The position numbers and the translations under genes were made by a program. The notes beneath the pieces were generated by a model. That model had not been told where the DNA came from and did no database searches. It was given only the letters and a program-made list of their open reading frames with translations. 64,000 nucleotides of DNA from Bacillota bacterium (GTDB lineage: Bacteria > Bacillota > Bacilli > Paenibacillales > Paenibacillaceae), in contig JAEWJS010000056.1 in assembly GCA_023386495.1 (NCBI GenBank), positions 1 to 64,000 of the forward strand, written 5' to 3'. Below, in pieces: positions 44,340 through 53,435 of this stretch. The stretch's first letter is position 1, and each line of letters opens with the position of its first letter.

Positions 44340-46121
44340 ATGCAGTTATTTATTGCTTATAAGTTTTTTAAGCACATTGATAAGAATGATTTAAGGGCTA
44401 GACAAGCAAGAGTTGAGAAGTATTATTTCTCAAATATTGATGATACGAAAATACAAAGATATGAATCGACCTTGGCGAATATTGGATTACTTTACTGGAA
44501 TACCGTTGTCGATAGATATAAATTCCCTTCGTGGGGAGAGAATGAACAGTTTGCTTCTTGTTTTACTTATGCGCCTAATGGATGGGAACAAGTTGTTGAC
44601 AATGGAGTAACAATGAGTAATGCCCCATTATGCTTTACAAATGAAATTAAACAGAACCCCAGAGCTATGAATTTAATGACACCCCCTTTAATCTTTACTT
44701 ACTTAGATAAACAAGAGAACGAGATTAAAATCTATAATGATTGCCTTGGAATGGGGAAATTGTATGAGTTGCATTTAAATGAAGGGGTTGTTTATTCGAA
44801 TAAATTAGGTGCACTCTACATTTATTCGAATGAAAAAGCTGAAATGGATAGAACATCATGGAAGATTTTTTCCAATGTTGGTTGGTTTATGGGTGATTCA
44901 TGTCCTATTAAAGGAGCACGAAGAGTTAAACCTGGAATAGAGATTACATTGAAGAATGAAATGCACATTCCTAAGTACTTTATACACTTAGGAGGGCTGC
45001 AATCTTTGGTGTCTCCCAGAGAACTGGATGCAGTTTCTTTTGATTCTGAAATGAGCAATATTTTAGCTTCAGCAAAGTCCTTTTTTCGGATGTTCGATTT
45101 TCCTGTTAATTCAATGCTCTCCGGTGGAAAGGATTCACGGGTGTCTTCTGCAATATTGGTAAAAGCAGAAATTGATTGTACCTTTAAAACATTAGGGCCG
45201 CTTACCGGAGAAATTGAAACTGCAAAAAAACTAATTGAACTTATTGGTCTTGATAATAAACATACTGTGGACGAGCCTACTAGCCAACACCCTATACAAA
45301 TCACAGTCCACTTAGAAGATCGGTTGAGATTATTACATTTCGCTTACGATGCAGACTTCACCCCTGTAAAACAAACCGGAATGGTGTCAAGTGGTCAGTT
45401 TTATAAGATTTCGGGTGTCTTCAGCGTCGGTGCAGGTGGGGAAATCGCCAGTGGTAATTACTATAGCAACGATAATGTCTACAAAAGCATAATTGAAAAA
45501 GGTGAGGAAGGACCTTTTTGGAGATTGAGTTCCTATTTATCCAGTCTTACTGGGACTAATCAGGAAGCATTTCCAATTGTCGAAAGGGAATTGTGGCTGG
45601 TGTTTGAGGAAGCTAAGCAGTTTGGTTTAAAGGGTATGGAGATTATGGATTATTTCTATCTTAAAGAGAGATTAAGAAGATGGGCGCCTATAAGTGGAGT
45701 TATGAATAGCTTTACTCCGTTCTCAACGCCTGGTTTTATTAGGTTATCTTTTGATCTAACCCCTGAGCAAAGGAAGGCTTATACACTTCATAAAATGATG
45801 CTGAAGCATTTAATACCTGAGTGGGCGGACGTTCCATTTTATAAATCAGATATTAGAAAGGAGAATCGGGATCAGAAAGCCGAAAATAATATGAGGATAT
45901 GGCAAAATGAAGATAGATATTATGTGGACATGGCATTAAACGAAAGAACGATTTGGAAGGATTATTTTAACGAGAGTGAAACAATGGAACTTTGGAACAA
46001 AGCGATGAATGGAGAGTCAATATATCGTAAATTTGAAGCGTTATTTCAAAGAATAGTGTGGTTAACCTCATTTGAGGAACATATAAATAGAATTAATGTG
46101 GCAAGCGGGAATGATGTATAA
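44340..46121 (+). CDS. Asparagine-synthase-like PP-loop protein
   Basis: A 593-residue protein with the PP-loop ATP pyrophosphatase motif SGGKDSRVSS (near residue 260) and the downstream TPFSTPGFIRLSFDLT pattern of asparagine-synthase C domains. The N-terminal glutaminase half is present only as a beta-rich relic: no cysteine follows the initiator methionine, so glutamine-dependent amidation is unlikely. Related proteins in polysaccharide loci are thought to amidate uronic acids or form other ATP-driven amide bonds. ATG 44340 follows GAGAGGGG. Very AT-rich. Confidence 0.75.
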   Translation: MQLFIAYKFFKHIDKNDLRARQARVEKYYFSNIDDTKIQRYESTLANIGLLYWNTVVDRYKFPSWGENEQFASCFTYAPNGWEQVVDNGVTMSNAPLCFTNEIKQNPRAMNLMTPPLIFTYLDKQENEIKIYNDCLGMGKLYELHLNEGVVYSNKLGALYIYSNEKAEMDRTSWKIFSNVGWFMGDSCPIKGARRVKPGIEITLKNEMHIPKYFIHLGGLQSLVSPRELDAVSFDSEMSNILASAKSFFRMFDFPVNSMLSGGKDSRVSSAILVKAEIDCTFKTLGPLTGEIETAKKLIELIGLDNKHTVDEPTSQHPIQITVHLEDRLRLLHFAYDADFTPVKQTGMVSSGQFYKISGVFSVGAGGEIASGNYYSNDNVYKSIIEKGEEGPFWRLSSYLSSLTGTNQEAFPIVERELWLVFEEAKQFGLKGMEIMDYFYLKERLRRWAPISGVMNSFTPFSTPGFIRLSFDLTPEQRKAYTLHKMMLKHLIPEWADVPFYKSDIRKENRDQKAENNMRIWQNEDRYYVDMALNERTIWKDYFNESETMELWNKAMNGESIYRKFEALFQRIVWLTSFEEHINRINVASGNDV

Positions 46122-46226
46122 TTACTTGGTCAGAATAAGATTGAATTCAGTTACAGTCAGTTGAAGCGCGTTGTCTTTTGAATGTAAAGATCGGGTGGGT
46201 TACCAAAGAAAGGTGCAGCAACTAAT

Positions 46227-47003
46227 ATGAAAAGATACTTGAACGAAATAGTAAAACGGAAAGACCTTTTGTTATATTTAGTGAAATCCGGCCTTAAAGC
46301 AGAAAATCGTAATAGTTATTTAGGATATTTCTGGTGGCTGTTAGATCCGTTGCTAAATGCAGTTGTTTATTATTTTTTAATAGCAGTTATTATGGGGCAT
46401 GGCGGGGAGAATTATGGGTTATATTTGATTACAGGATTGGTCACATGGCGATGGACAAGTTCTATTGTTGGGAGCTCGCCAAAGGCTATAATTTCATATT
46501 CGTCAATTATTAATCAAGTATACTTGCCCAAGGCAATATTCCCAATGACACGGACGGTGTCACAGTTAGTTAATTTTCTTTTTGGGCTGGTGGTTATTGG
46601 GCTATTTCTTGTCTATTTTAAAGTTATACCAGGATGGGGGATTTTTTATTTACCTATAGTGGTTTTTATACAGTTCTTATTGATGCTTTCGATAAGTTTA
46701 CTATTAGCATATATTTGTGTCTTTATCAGAGATATCGATAATATCATGTCACATATAACCAGACTATGGTTCTATGCGACTCCTGTAATCTGGGAGAGAG
46801 ACCGATTGCCGGATTCTTATCAGTGGGTAACGGATATCAATCCAATGGCGTATATTTTGCAGGCGTATCGTGACATCTTGTTGTACAGAGTGCAACCAAA
46901 TTTTTTAGGCCTGACAGTCATCGGAGTGATTTCATTGTTGGGTTGCTACGTACTTATGAAATACTACAGTATGAATGAACACAAAATCGTAAAGGCACTG
47001 TAA
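46227..47003 (+). CDS. wzm: ABC-2 polysaccharide exporter permease (Wzm/TagG type)
   Basis: A 258-residue membrane protein with six hydrophobic segments and the Wzm/TagG pattern: LGYFWWLLDPLLNAVVYYF at the amino end, VTWRWTSSIVG, and FYATPVIWERDRLPDSYQW followed by NPMAYILQAYRDILLY. It pairs with the ATPase gene starting 18 bp downstream and should export the lipid-linked glycan across the membrane. Length is standard. Confidence 0.9.
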   Translation: MKRYLNEIVKRKDLLLYLVKSGLKAENRNSYLGYFWWLLDPLLNAVVYYFLIAVIMGHGGENYGLYLITGLVTWRWTSSIVGSSPKAIISYSSIINQVYLPKAIFPMTRTVSQLVNFLFGLVVIGLFLVYFKVIPGWGIFYLPIVVFIQFLLMLSISLLLAYICVFIRDIDNIMSHITRLWFYATPVIWERDRLPDSYQWVTDINPMAYILQAYRDILLYRVQPNFLGLTVIGVISLLGCYVLMKYYSMNEHKIVKAL

Positions 47004-47021
47004 CGAAAGGGATTGCCGATA

Positions 47022-48533
47022 ATGAATTATGGTGAAATGCAAAATCGTGATGTTCTGATAAAGGCAACCGCAATCGGGGTGTCGTATAATCGTGGTCAGA
47101 GAAGTGATGACTTCAGATCACTTATATATAATCTACTAAATTGGAGTCGGAAGGAAAATAGAGATGAGATTTGGCCAGTGAGAGGCTTGGACTTCACCGG
47201 TTATAAAGGTGAAATTCTTGGTATTATCGGATCAAATGGTTCTGGTAAGACAACGATCTGCAAAGTGATATCAGGAATACTGGAACCTGATGAAGGGAAG
47301 ATTGTGTTAAACGGTAATGTAACTGCGCTATTTTCATTTGGTTTAGGATTTAACAACGAACTGACTGGTCGCGAGAACATCTACACGAATGCGATGTTGA
47401 GAGGGATTCCAGCCCGGGAAATTCCTGAACATATCGAGCAGATCCGAGAGTTCTCTGAACTAGGTGATTTTTTAGATAAACCAATCAAAACTTATTCCAG
47501 TGGTATGCGCGCGAGGCTTGGATTTAGTATAGCCGCATGGATTAAACCGGAAGTCTTAATTCTTGATGAAGCGCTTAATGCTGGGGATATGGCCTTTAAT
47601 CGAAAGGTTTCGGACAGAATGAAAGAACTAGTAACAGCGGCGAAAATGGTGGTACTGGTGACACACAGCATTGATTATGCAGTCAAGAATTGCGATCGCT
47701 TGATCTGGATTGATAAAGGTGAGGTAAAGGCGGTAGGAGTGCCTTCTGAGGTGGCTGCTCAATACAGGGCTACGGTGCCTAAAAAAGGAAACCTATTGTC
47801 TAAGAATTATGACTTACATCAGACTATAGCTCGTGTCTCAGATCGTGTTGTCGTAGCTGCACGAAATGTTGGAATAACATATAAGGGGAGTGGAGGATCT
47901 TATCAGGCATTAAAGAATGTCAGCTTTCAGATTAATGAAGGTGAAGTTGTAGGAATCATTGGACACAATGGAGCTGGTAAGAGCACCTTATGCAAAACAA
48001 TAACAAAAATCTTGGCTCCAGATAGTGGTGAAATAAAAGTTGATGGTGAAACCACTGCTCTACTGGGCTATGGGATTGGCTTTAATTATCAGCTAACTGG
48101 TAGAGACAATATCTTGCTAAATGGCATGATGTTAGGGATTGAGAAATCAAGGATTGTTAGTCGGATAGATCAGATCATTGAATTTTCTGGACTTCACAAA
48201 CATATAGACAAACCAATAAAGCAATATTCTTCGGGAATGATAGCTAGGCTCGGGTTCAGTATTGCTGCAATGCTGGAACCTGATATTTTTATTATAGATG
48301 AATCACTTACTACCGGTGACGCTGAATTCAACCAAAAAGCCTCGGTAAAAATTCAAGAACTAATTATGCAAGCCAAAGCAGTAATTGTCGTTACACATAG
48401 CATGAATTTTGTTGAAAAAATATGTACTAGGGCCATATGGATGAAAAATGGAGAAATTCAGTACGATGGAGATCCGGTTGAAGCGATTACAAGGTACAGG
48501 AATGATGTCGAAAGGACTAACAGGAGAGCGTAG
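47022..48533 (+). CDS. wzt: Wzt/TagH-type ATPase with two nucleotide-binding domains in one chain
   Basis: A 503-residue protein made of two consecutive ABC domains. NBD1: Walker A GSNGSGKTT (about residue 70), signature YSSGMRARLGF, Walker B VLILDEALNAGD. NBD2: Walker A GHNGAGKST (about 314), signature YSSGMIARLGF, Walker B IFIIDESLTTGD. Usual Wzt and TagH proteins have one such domain and work as homodimers. Each NBD keeps the long EL-TGREN region typical of Wzt. No C-terminal carbohydrate-binding domain is present, so the transporter may be of the TagGH-like, non-recognising kind. ATG 47022 follows GAAAGGGA. Confidence 0.88.
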   Translation: MNYGEMQNRDVLIKATAIGVSYNRGQRSDDFRSLIYNLLNWSRKENRDEIWPVRGLDFTGYKGEILGIIGSNGSGKTTICKVISGILEPDEGKIVLNGNVTALFSFGLGFNNELTGRENIYTNAMLRGIPAREIPEHIEQIREFSELGDFLDKPIKTYSSGMRARLGFSIAAWIKPEVLILDEALNAGDMAFNRKVSDRMKELVTAAKMVVLVTHSIDYAVKNCDRLIWIDKGEVKAVGVPSEVAAQYRATVPKKGNLLSKNYDLHQTIARVSDRVVVAARNVGITYKGSGGSYQALKNVSFQINEGEVVGIIGHNGAGKSTLCKTITKILAPDSGEIKVDGETTALLGYGIGFNYQLTGRDNILLNGMMLGIEKSRIVSRIDQIIEFSGLHKHIDKPIKQYSSGMIARLGFSIAAMLEPDIFIIDESLTTGDAEFNQKASVKIQELIMQAKAVIVVTHSMNFVEKICTRAIWMKNGEIQYDGDPVEAITRYRNDVERTNRRA

Positions 48534-48545
48534 GTGGTAATAGTT

Positions 48546-49286
48546 GTGAAAGGCATAATCCTAGCAGGAGGAACAGGCTCGCGCCTATTTCCCTTAACAA
48601 AAGTCACCAATAAGCATTTGCTCCCAGTTGGGAAATATCCCATGATCTTCCACGCAATCGCGAAACTTAAAGATGCTGGGATCGTGGATATCCTTATTGT
48701 TACAGGCAAGGAACATATGGGCGATGTCGTTAACCTGTGTGGAAGCGGCAGAGAGCTGGGGATTTCATTAACGTACAAGGTTCAGGATGAAGCCGGTGGT
48801 ATTGCCCAAGCGCTAGGTATGGCTGAGAACTTCGTGAATGGTGACCAGATGGTTGTTATTCTAGGGGATAATGTATTCTCTGATCGGATAAGCTCATACG
48901 TGGAGAAATTCATCGGACAAGTTAACGGTGCGAAAATATTGATTCAAGAGGTCCATGATCCGGAGAGATACGGCGTGCCTGAACTTGCAGAGAACCGTAT
49001 CCTCTCGATCGAGGAAAAACCGCAATTGCCTAGGAGTACCTATGCGGTTACAGGCATATACATGTATGATAGCCGTGTGTTCGATATTATTCGGACGCTG
49101 AAGCCTTCAGGCCGCGGCGAGTTAGAGATTACGGACGTCAACAACGCCTATATTGCTGCCAATGCACTTACGTATGATATTCTCCAGGGGTGGTGGACGG
49201 ATGCCGGGACGCATGAATCCTATATCCGTGCGAATGAACTGGCAAAGAATATCGTCTATGATGAAGCATTCGGCAAGCTAAGATAG
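48546..49286 (+). CDS. rmlA: Glucose-1-phosphate thymidylyltransferase (short form)
   Basis: A 246-residue nucleotidyltransferase making dTDP-glucose, first step of dTDP-L-rhamnose synthesis. GIILAGGTGSRLFPLTKVTNKHLLPV, VILGDNVFSD and RGELEITDVNNAYI are clear. It lacks the roughly 40 C-terminal residues of RmlA from E. coli; the short form is common in Gram-positives and archaea. GTG 48546 has AGGTGG upstream. From here the base composition climbs back toward the GC-rich backbone. First of rmlACBD, tightly spaced. Confidence 0.92.
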   Translation: MKGIILAGGTGSRLFPLTKVTNKHLLPVGKYPMIFHAIAKLKDAGIVDILIVTGKEHMGDVVNLCGSGRELGISLTYKVQDEAGGIAQALGMAENFVNGDQMVVILGDNVFSDRISSYVEKFIGQVNGAKILIQEVHDPERYGVPELAENRILSIEEKPQLPRSTYAVTGIYMYDSRVFDIIRTLKPSGRGELEITDVNNAYIAANALTYDILQGWWTDAGTHESYIRANELAKNIVYDEAFGKLR

Positions 49287-49301
49287 TGGAGTGGGTGTGC
49301 A

Positions 49302-49871
49302 ATGAAAGTTATAGAGACTCGAATGCCCGGTGTGAAGCTAATCGAGCCTATCGTCCATGGTGACAACCGTGGTTTTTTCATGGAGAGCTATAACAAATAT
49401 GCCTTCCAAGCGAGCGGTATTCATCATGACTTCGTACAGGATAACCATTCCTTATCAACCCAAGCAGGTGTGCTCCGTGGATTGCACTATCAATTGAATC
49501 CTGCAGCACAGACGAAGCTATTTCGCGTTCTCGTCGGTGAGGTCTACGATGTAGTCGTGGATATTCGGAAGGGTTCGCCAACATATGGCCATTGGGAGGG
49601 CTTCCACCTTAGCGCAGAGAATAAACGGCAATTGCTTGTCCCTGTTGGATTCGCACATGGCTTCTGTACGCTGGTGCCGAATACGGAGGTGCAGTACAAG
49701 GTCGATCATCTCTACTCTCAGGAGCATGATCGCGGCATAGCGTGGAACGATCCCTTGCTTGCAATTGACTGGCCGACTAACCAACCAATCTTGTCGGAGA
49801 AGGATCAGCGTCACCCGACGATGGATGCAGCGGATAACAATTTTGTATTTGAGGGTGAGGCAATCACATGA
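49302..49871 (+). CDS. rmlC: dTDP-4-dehydrorhamnose 3,5-epimerase
   Basis: A 189-residue cupin epimerase. Conserved GDNRGFFMESYN, DNHSLSTQAGVLRGLHYQ (catalytic His in RGLHYQ), GHWEGFHLSAENKRQLLVPVGFAHGF in parts, and the closing NDP motif AWNDPLLAIDWP. It catalyses the third-step double epimerisation toward dTDP-L-rhamnose. The stop overlaps the rmlB start (ATGA-type overlap at 49868-49871). Confidence 0.95.
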   Translation: MKVIETRMPGVKLIEPIVHGDNRGFFMESYNKYAFQASGIHHDFVQDNHSLSTQAGVLRGLHYQLNPAAQTKLFRVLVGEVYDVVVDIRKGSPTYGHWEGFHLSAENKRQLLVPVGFAHGFCTLVPNTEVQYKVDHLYSQEHDRGIAWNDPLLAIDWPTNQPILSEKDQRHPTMDAADNNFVFEGEAIT

Positions 49872-50890
49872 GGGTCTTGATAACCGGCGGTGCAGGTTTC
49901 ATAGGGAGCAACTTCGTCCTATATATGCTTGAGAAGTATCCCCGTTATCAGATCATCAACGTGGATATTCTTACGTATGCAGGTAACTTAGAGAATCTGC
50001 GATCGATCGAGAACGGACCTCACTACAGATTCGTTAAGGCGGATATCGCGGACCGTGCAGCACTGGAACCTTTGTTTCAGGAAGGCATGGATGCCATTAT
50101 AAACTTCGCAGCGGAATCCCACGTGGACCGCAGCATCCTGCAACCGGATATTTTCGTGAAGACGAATGTGCTGGGTACGCAGACACTGCTCGATCTGGCG
50201 AAGCAGTACGACGTCAAGAAATTCGTGCAAGTCTCAACGGACGAAGTGTACGGCACGCTTGGCGTAACGGGGCTCTTCACGGAGGAGACGCCGCTTGCGC
50301 CGAATAGTCCTTACTCAGCGAGTAAGGCGGGTGCCGATCTACTCGTTCGTGCGTACCATGAGACGTTCGGCATGAACGTTAACATCACGCGCTGTTCGAA
50401 CAATTATGGTCCATACCAATTCCCAGAGAAACTAATCCCGCTCATGATCCAGAATGCCCTGCAGGATAAGCCGCTGCCGGTATACGGCGATGGCCTGAAT
50501 GTGCGCGATTGGCTCTACGTGGAAGATCATTGCAGTGCGATCGACCTTGTCTTTCACAACGGTGTCAGCGGTGAGATCTATAATGTCGGCGGCAATAATG
50601 AGCGTAATAACATTCAAGTCGTGAGGTCGATCCTGGCGGAACTAGGCAAGCCGGAGTCTCTGATCCAATACGTGAAGGACCGCCTCGGACATGATCGCCG
50701 TTATGCAATCGATGCCTGTAAGATCCGCCGCGAGCTTGGCTGGCAGCCTAAATATGTATACGAGAGTGGGATCAAGGCAACGATCCAGTGGTATCTAACG
50801 AATCAAGAATGGATGGAGCAAGTCGTGTCCGGAGCTTATCAGCAATATTATGATACGCAATATCGCGATCGCCTGGGTGCAGGCGAATGA
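49868..50890 (+). CDS. rmlB: dTDP-glucose 4,6-dehydratase
   Basis: A 340-residue extended short-chain dehydrogenase. NAD-binding VLITGGAGFIGSNFV, catalytic Thr-Asp-Glu in VSTDEVYGTL, and YSASKAGADL (Tyr and Lys of YxxxK). It converts dTDP-glucose to the 4-keto-6-deoxy sugar. Overlaps both neighbours by four bases, so rmlCBD are translationally coupled. Confidence 0.96.
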   Translation: MRVLITGGAGFIGSNFVLYMLEKYPRYQIINVDILTYAGNLENLRSIENGPHYRFVKADIADRAALEPLFQEGMDAIINFAAESHVDRSILQPDIFVKTNVLGTQTLLDLAKQYDVKKFVQVSTDEVYGTLGVTGLFTEETPLAPNSPYSASKAGADLLVRAYHETFGMNVNITRCSNNYGPYQFPEKLIPLMIQNALQDKPLPVYGDGLNVRDWLYVEDHCSAIDLVFHNGVSGEIYNVGGNNERNNIQVVRSILAELGKPESLIQYVKDRLGHDRRYAIDACKIRRELGWQPKYVYESGIKATIQWYLTNQEWMEQVVSGAYQQYYDTQYRDRLGAGE

Positions 50891-51744
50891 CGGCCCATCG
50901 GCTCAAGGTTCTCGTAACCGGCGCGAACGGTCAGTTGGGGAAGGAACTCATCCAACTCCACACGGATGGGGCGATCGAGATTGTCGGTTATGGTCGGGAC
51001 AAGTTAGACATTATGGATATGGAGAACTGTCGACGCATTCTGCAAGAGCAGCGACCAGGCGCTGTTATCCATTGTGCGGCTTATACAGCAGTCGACCAAG
51101 CGGAGTGCGAACCGGATGAAGCGTACCGCATTAATGCGGCCGGTACGCGCAATATGGCAGTCGCGGCAGAAGAGGTCGCTGCGAAATTCTGTTACATCAG
51201 TACGGACTACGTGTTCGATGGCAGCGGCAGCAGGCCGTACAATGAATATGACCCGACAGCTCCGATGACGGTCTACGGCAAGTCCAAGTTAGCCGGAGAA
51301 CTGCTTACACAGTCATTGAATAGCCGATATTACATCGTGCGAACCTCCTGGGTGTACGGCAAGCATGGCAATAACTTCGTGAAGACAATGTTGAAGCTTG
51401 GCAGCGAGCGAGACCAGCTCAAGGTAGTGCACGATCAGTTCGGCTCACCTACTTATACGTTAGACCTCGCGAGATTCCTAGTCGCACTTGTTCAGACAGA
51501 CAGCTACGGCATCTATCATGCCTCGAATACAGGCATATGCTCGTGGTTCGAGTTTGCAAAGGCGATTATGGAAGAGAGTTGCTTGCCTGTAGTGGTAGAG
51601 CCATGTACGACTGCGGAATTTCCGCGCCCAGCACCGCGCCCAGCGTACTCTGTCCTCGACCATGTCGGGATCCGCAGCAGTGGACTAGAACTGCTGCGGC
51701 CGTGGCGTGAAGCGCTTCGGCATTATCTCCGAAATTCCGAGTGA
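50887..51744 (+). CDS. rmlD: dTDP-4-dehydrorhamnose reductase
   Basis: A 285-residue reductase finishing dTDP-L-rhamnose. Motifs VLVTGANGQLGKEL, CAAYTAVDQAE, YISTDYVFDG and VYGKSKLAGE are all present. It is the last gene of the rml operon; an intrinsic terminator follows at 51786-51815. The gene order A-C-B-D equals that of known S-layer glycosylation loci. Confidence 0.95.
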   Translation: MTAHRLKVLVTGANGQLGKELIQLHTDGAIEIVGYGRDKLDIMDMENCRRILQEQRPGAVIHCAAYTAVDQAECEPDEAYRINAAGTRNMAVAAEEVAAKFCYISTDYVFDGSGSRPYNEYDPTAPMTVYGKSKLAGELLTQSLNSRYYIVRTSWVYGKHGNNFVKTMLKLGSERDQLKVVHDQFGSPTYTLDLARFLVALVQTDSYGIYHASNTGICSWFEFAKAIMEESCLPVVVEPCTTAEFPRPAPRPAYSVLDHVGIRSSGLELLRPWREALRHYLRNSE

Positions 51745-51785
51745 GTGTGTCGAACGTCTGTGAATTCAATAGTGCCACGACAGTG

Positions 51786-51815
51786 AGGACTGCCTATAAG
51801 AAGGCAGTCCTTTCC
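51786..51815 (+). terminator. Terminator of the rmlACBD operon
   Basis: Stem AGGACTGCC / GGCAGTCCT with an eight-base loop and TTT, about 40 bp after rmlD. Confidence 0.8.
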
Positions 51816-52028
51816 GCATTCGATGACAATTCAATCAATGGTCATGTGCGGGTGATCGCATGCTGGCCGATTATTGTCCGGGAAATACCCGACCTGCTGG
51901 GCACAGAGTGTAATATCGCGTAGAATGAAGGAGGAAAATGCGGCACATTAGAACATTAATAGTTGGTTGCTAGAGGCATTGATGCTAGAATAAGAGTAAT
52001 AGCTTCAATCGATAAGGATGGATCGATC

Positions 52029-53435
52029 GTGATCAGGCAGAATCAACGCATTCTAACGCAAGTCTATGTACTATGCGATGCAGCAGTCATGCTGGTCGCC
52101 TTCCTCGCGGCATATTGGGTGAAGTTCGACAGCGGTTGGCTCGACTCGGTCCAGGCGCTGACGTTCTACCGGTACCTGCTCTGGGGAACGGTCTATGCGT
52201 TCATGGCGGTTCTCGTAGGCTTCTACACGGGCTTCTATGCACCGCGCAGGCGGAAGAACTTCGCCGCGGATATTTGGAAAATCACCCAAGTGAACGCCTT
52301 GAGCTTCATCGGCTTGCTTAGCATCTTGTTCTTCGCCAAGCAGATTCATGTCTCGCGGGAGTTCTTGGGGATCTTCCTCGCGCTGAACGTTTCGCTATTA
52401 ATCTCGTACCGCTACGTGGTGAAGACGTCACTCGCGCGTCTACGTCGTAAGGGCTACAACAAGAAGTTCATCCTCATCCTAGGCGCTGGTTCGGTCGGCC
52501 GCAACTTTCACCAGAACCTGCAGCAGTATCCGGAGCTGGGCTATGAAGTATTCGGTTTCTTGGATGATTATCAGCAGGAACACGCGGATACGCAAGCTCC
52601 TATGGCTCCAATCGTTGGCCAACTGAACGATCTGGAAGCGATCTTGAAAAGGCACCCCATCGACGAGGTCATTCTTGCCTTGCCGCTGCAAGCTTACGAG
52701 AAGTACGCCAGCATCATCGACACCTGCGACAATGCAGGGGTGAAGACGCTGATTATTCCGGATTATTTTGACCTGTTGCCGGCTCGTCCATTCTTCGACA
52801 ACTTCGCGGGCATTCCGCTGATCAATGTGCGAGACATTCCGCTCGACGAGCTCAGCAATCGGATCGTGAAGCGGGCGTTCGACATCGTGTTCTCGATTGT
52901 GGCGATCCTCGTCAGCTCGCCGGTCATGCTGGCGGCCTACATCGGCATCAAGCTGACGTCGCCGGGGCCGGTGCTGTTCAAGCAGGAGCGTATGGGGCTC
53001 GATCGCCGGACGTTCCAGATGTACAAGTTCCGCTCGATGCATCTGTCGGACGAGAAGACGGCCGACACGCAGTGGACGGTGGAAAATGATCCGCGCAGAA
53101 CGAAGTTCGGCGCTTTCCTCAGACGGACGAGCATCGACGAGCTTCCGCAGTTCTTCAATGTGCTGCGGGGCGAGATGAGCGTCGTCGGACCGCGTCCGGA
53201 GCGTCCGTACTTCGTGGACCAATTCAAGGGCGAGATTCCGAAGTACATGGTGAAGCACCACATCCGGCCGGGCATCACGGGCTGGGCGCAGACGAATGGG
53301 CTGCGCGGCGATACGTCGATCCAAGACCGCATCATGCATGACTTATTCTATATCGAGAACTGGACTTTTCTATTCGATCTTAAAATTATCGTGAAGACAA
53401 TCGTGAAGGGATTCGTGAATCGGAATGCTTACTGA
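52029..53435 (+). CDS. Undecaprenyl-phosphate sugar-1-phosphate transferase (WbaP/WsfP-like)
   Basis: A 468-residue polyprenyl-phosphate hexose-1-phosphate transferase. Four N-terminal membrane segments (about 10-125), a CoA-binding-like Rossmann region (ILGAGSVGRNFHQNL), one membrane segment near 285-310, and the catalytic bacterial sugar transferase domain (KRAFDIVFS, SPGPVLFKQERMGL, FRSMH, LRRTSIDELPQFFNVL, GPRPERPYF, RPGITGWAQ). It loads the first sugar onto the lipid carrier; WsfP does so in S-layer glycan synthesis. GTG 52029 with GGATGG upstream is preferred to the longer frame from 51963, whose extra 22 residues look random. Separate transcription unit from rml. Confidence 0.9.
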   Translation: MIRQNQRILTQVYVLCDAAVMLVAFLAAYWVKFDSGWLDSVQALTFYRYLLWGTVYAFMAVLVGFYTGFYAPRRRKNFAADIWKITQVNALSFIGLLSILFFAKQIHVSREFLGIFLALNVSLLISYRYVVKTSLARLRRKGYNKKFILILGAGSVGRNFHQNLQQYPELGYEVFGFLDDYQQEHADTQAPMAPIVGQLNDLEAILKRHPIDEVILALPLQAYEKYASIIDTCDNAGVKTLIIPDYFDLLPARPFFDNFAGIPLINVRDIPLDELSNRIVKRAFDIVFSIVAILVSSPVMLAAYIGIKLTSPGPVLFKQERMGLDRRTFQMYKFRSMHLSDEKTADTQWTVENDPRRTKFGAFLRRTSIDELPQFFNVLRGEMSVVGPRPERPYFVDQFKGEIPKYMVKHHIRPGITGWAQTNGLRGDTSIQDRIMHDLFYIENWTFLFDLKIIVKTIVKGFVNRNAY

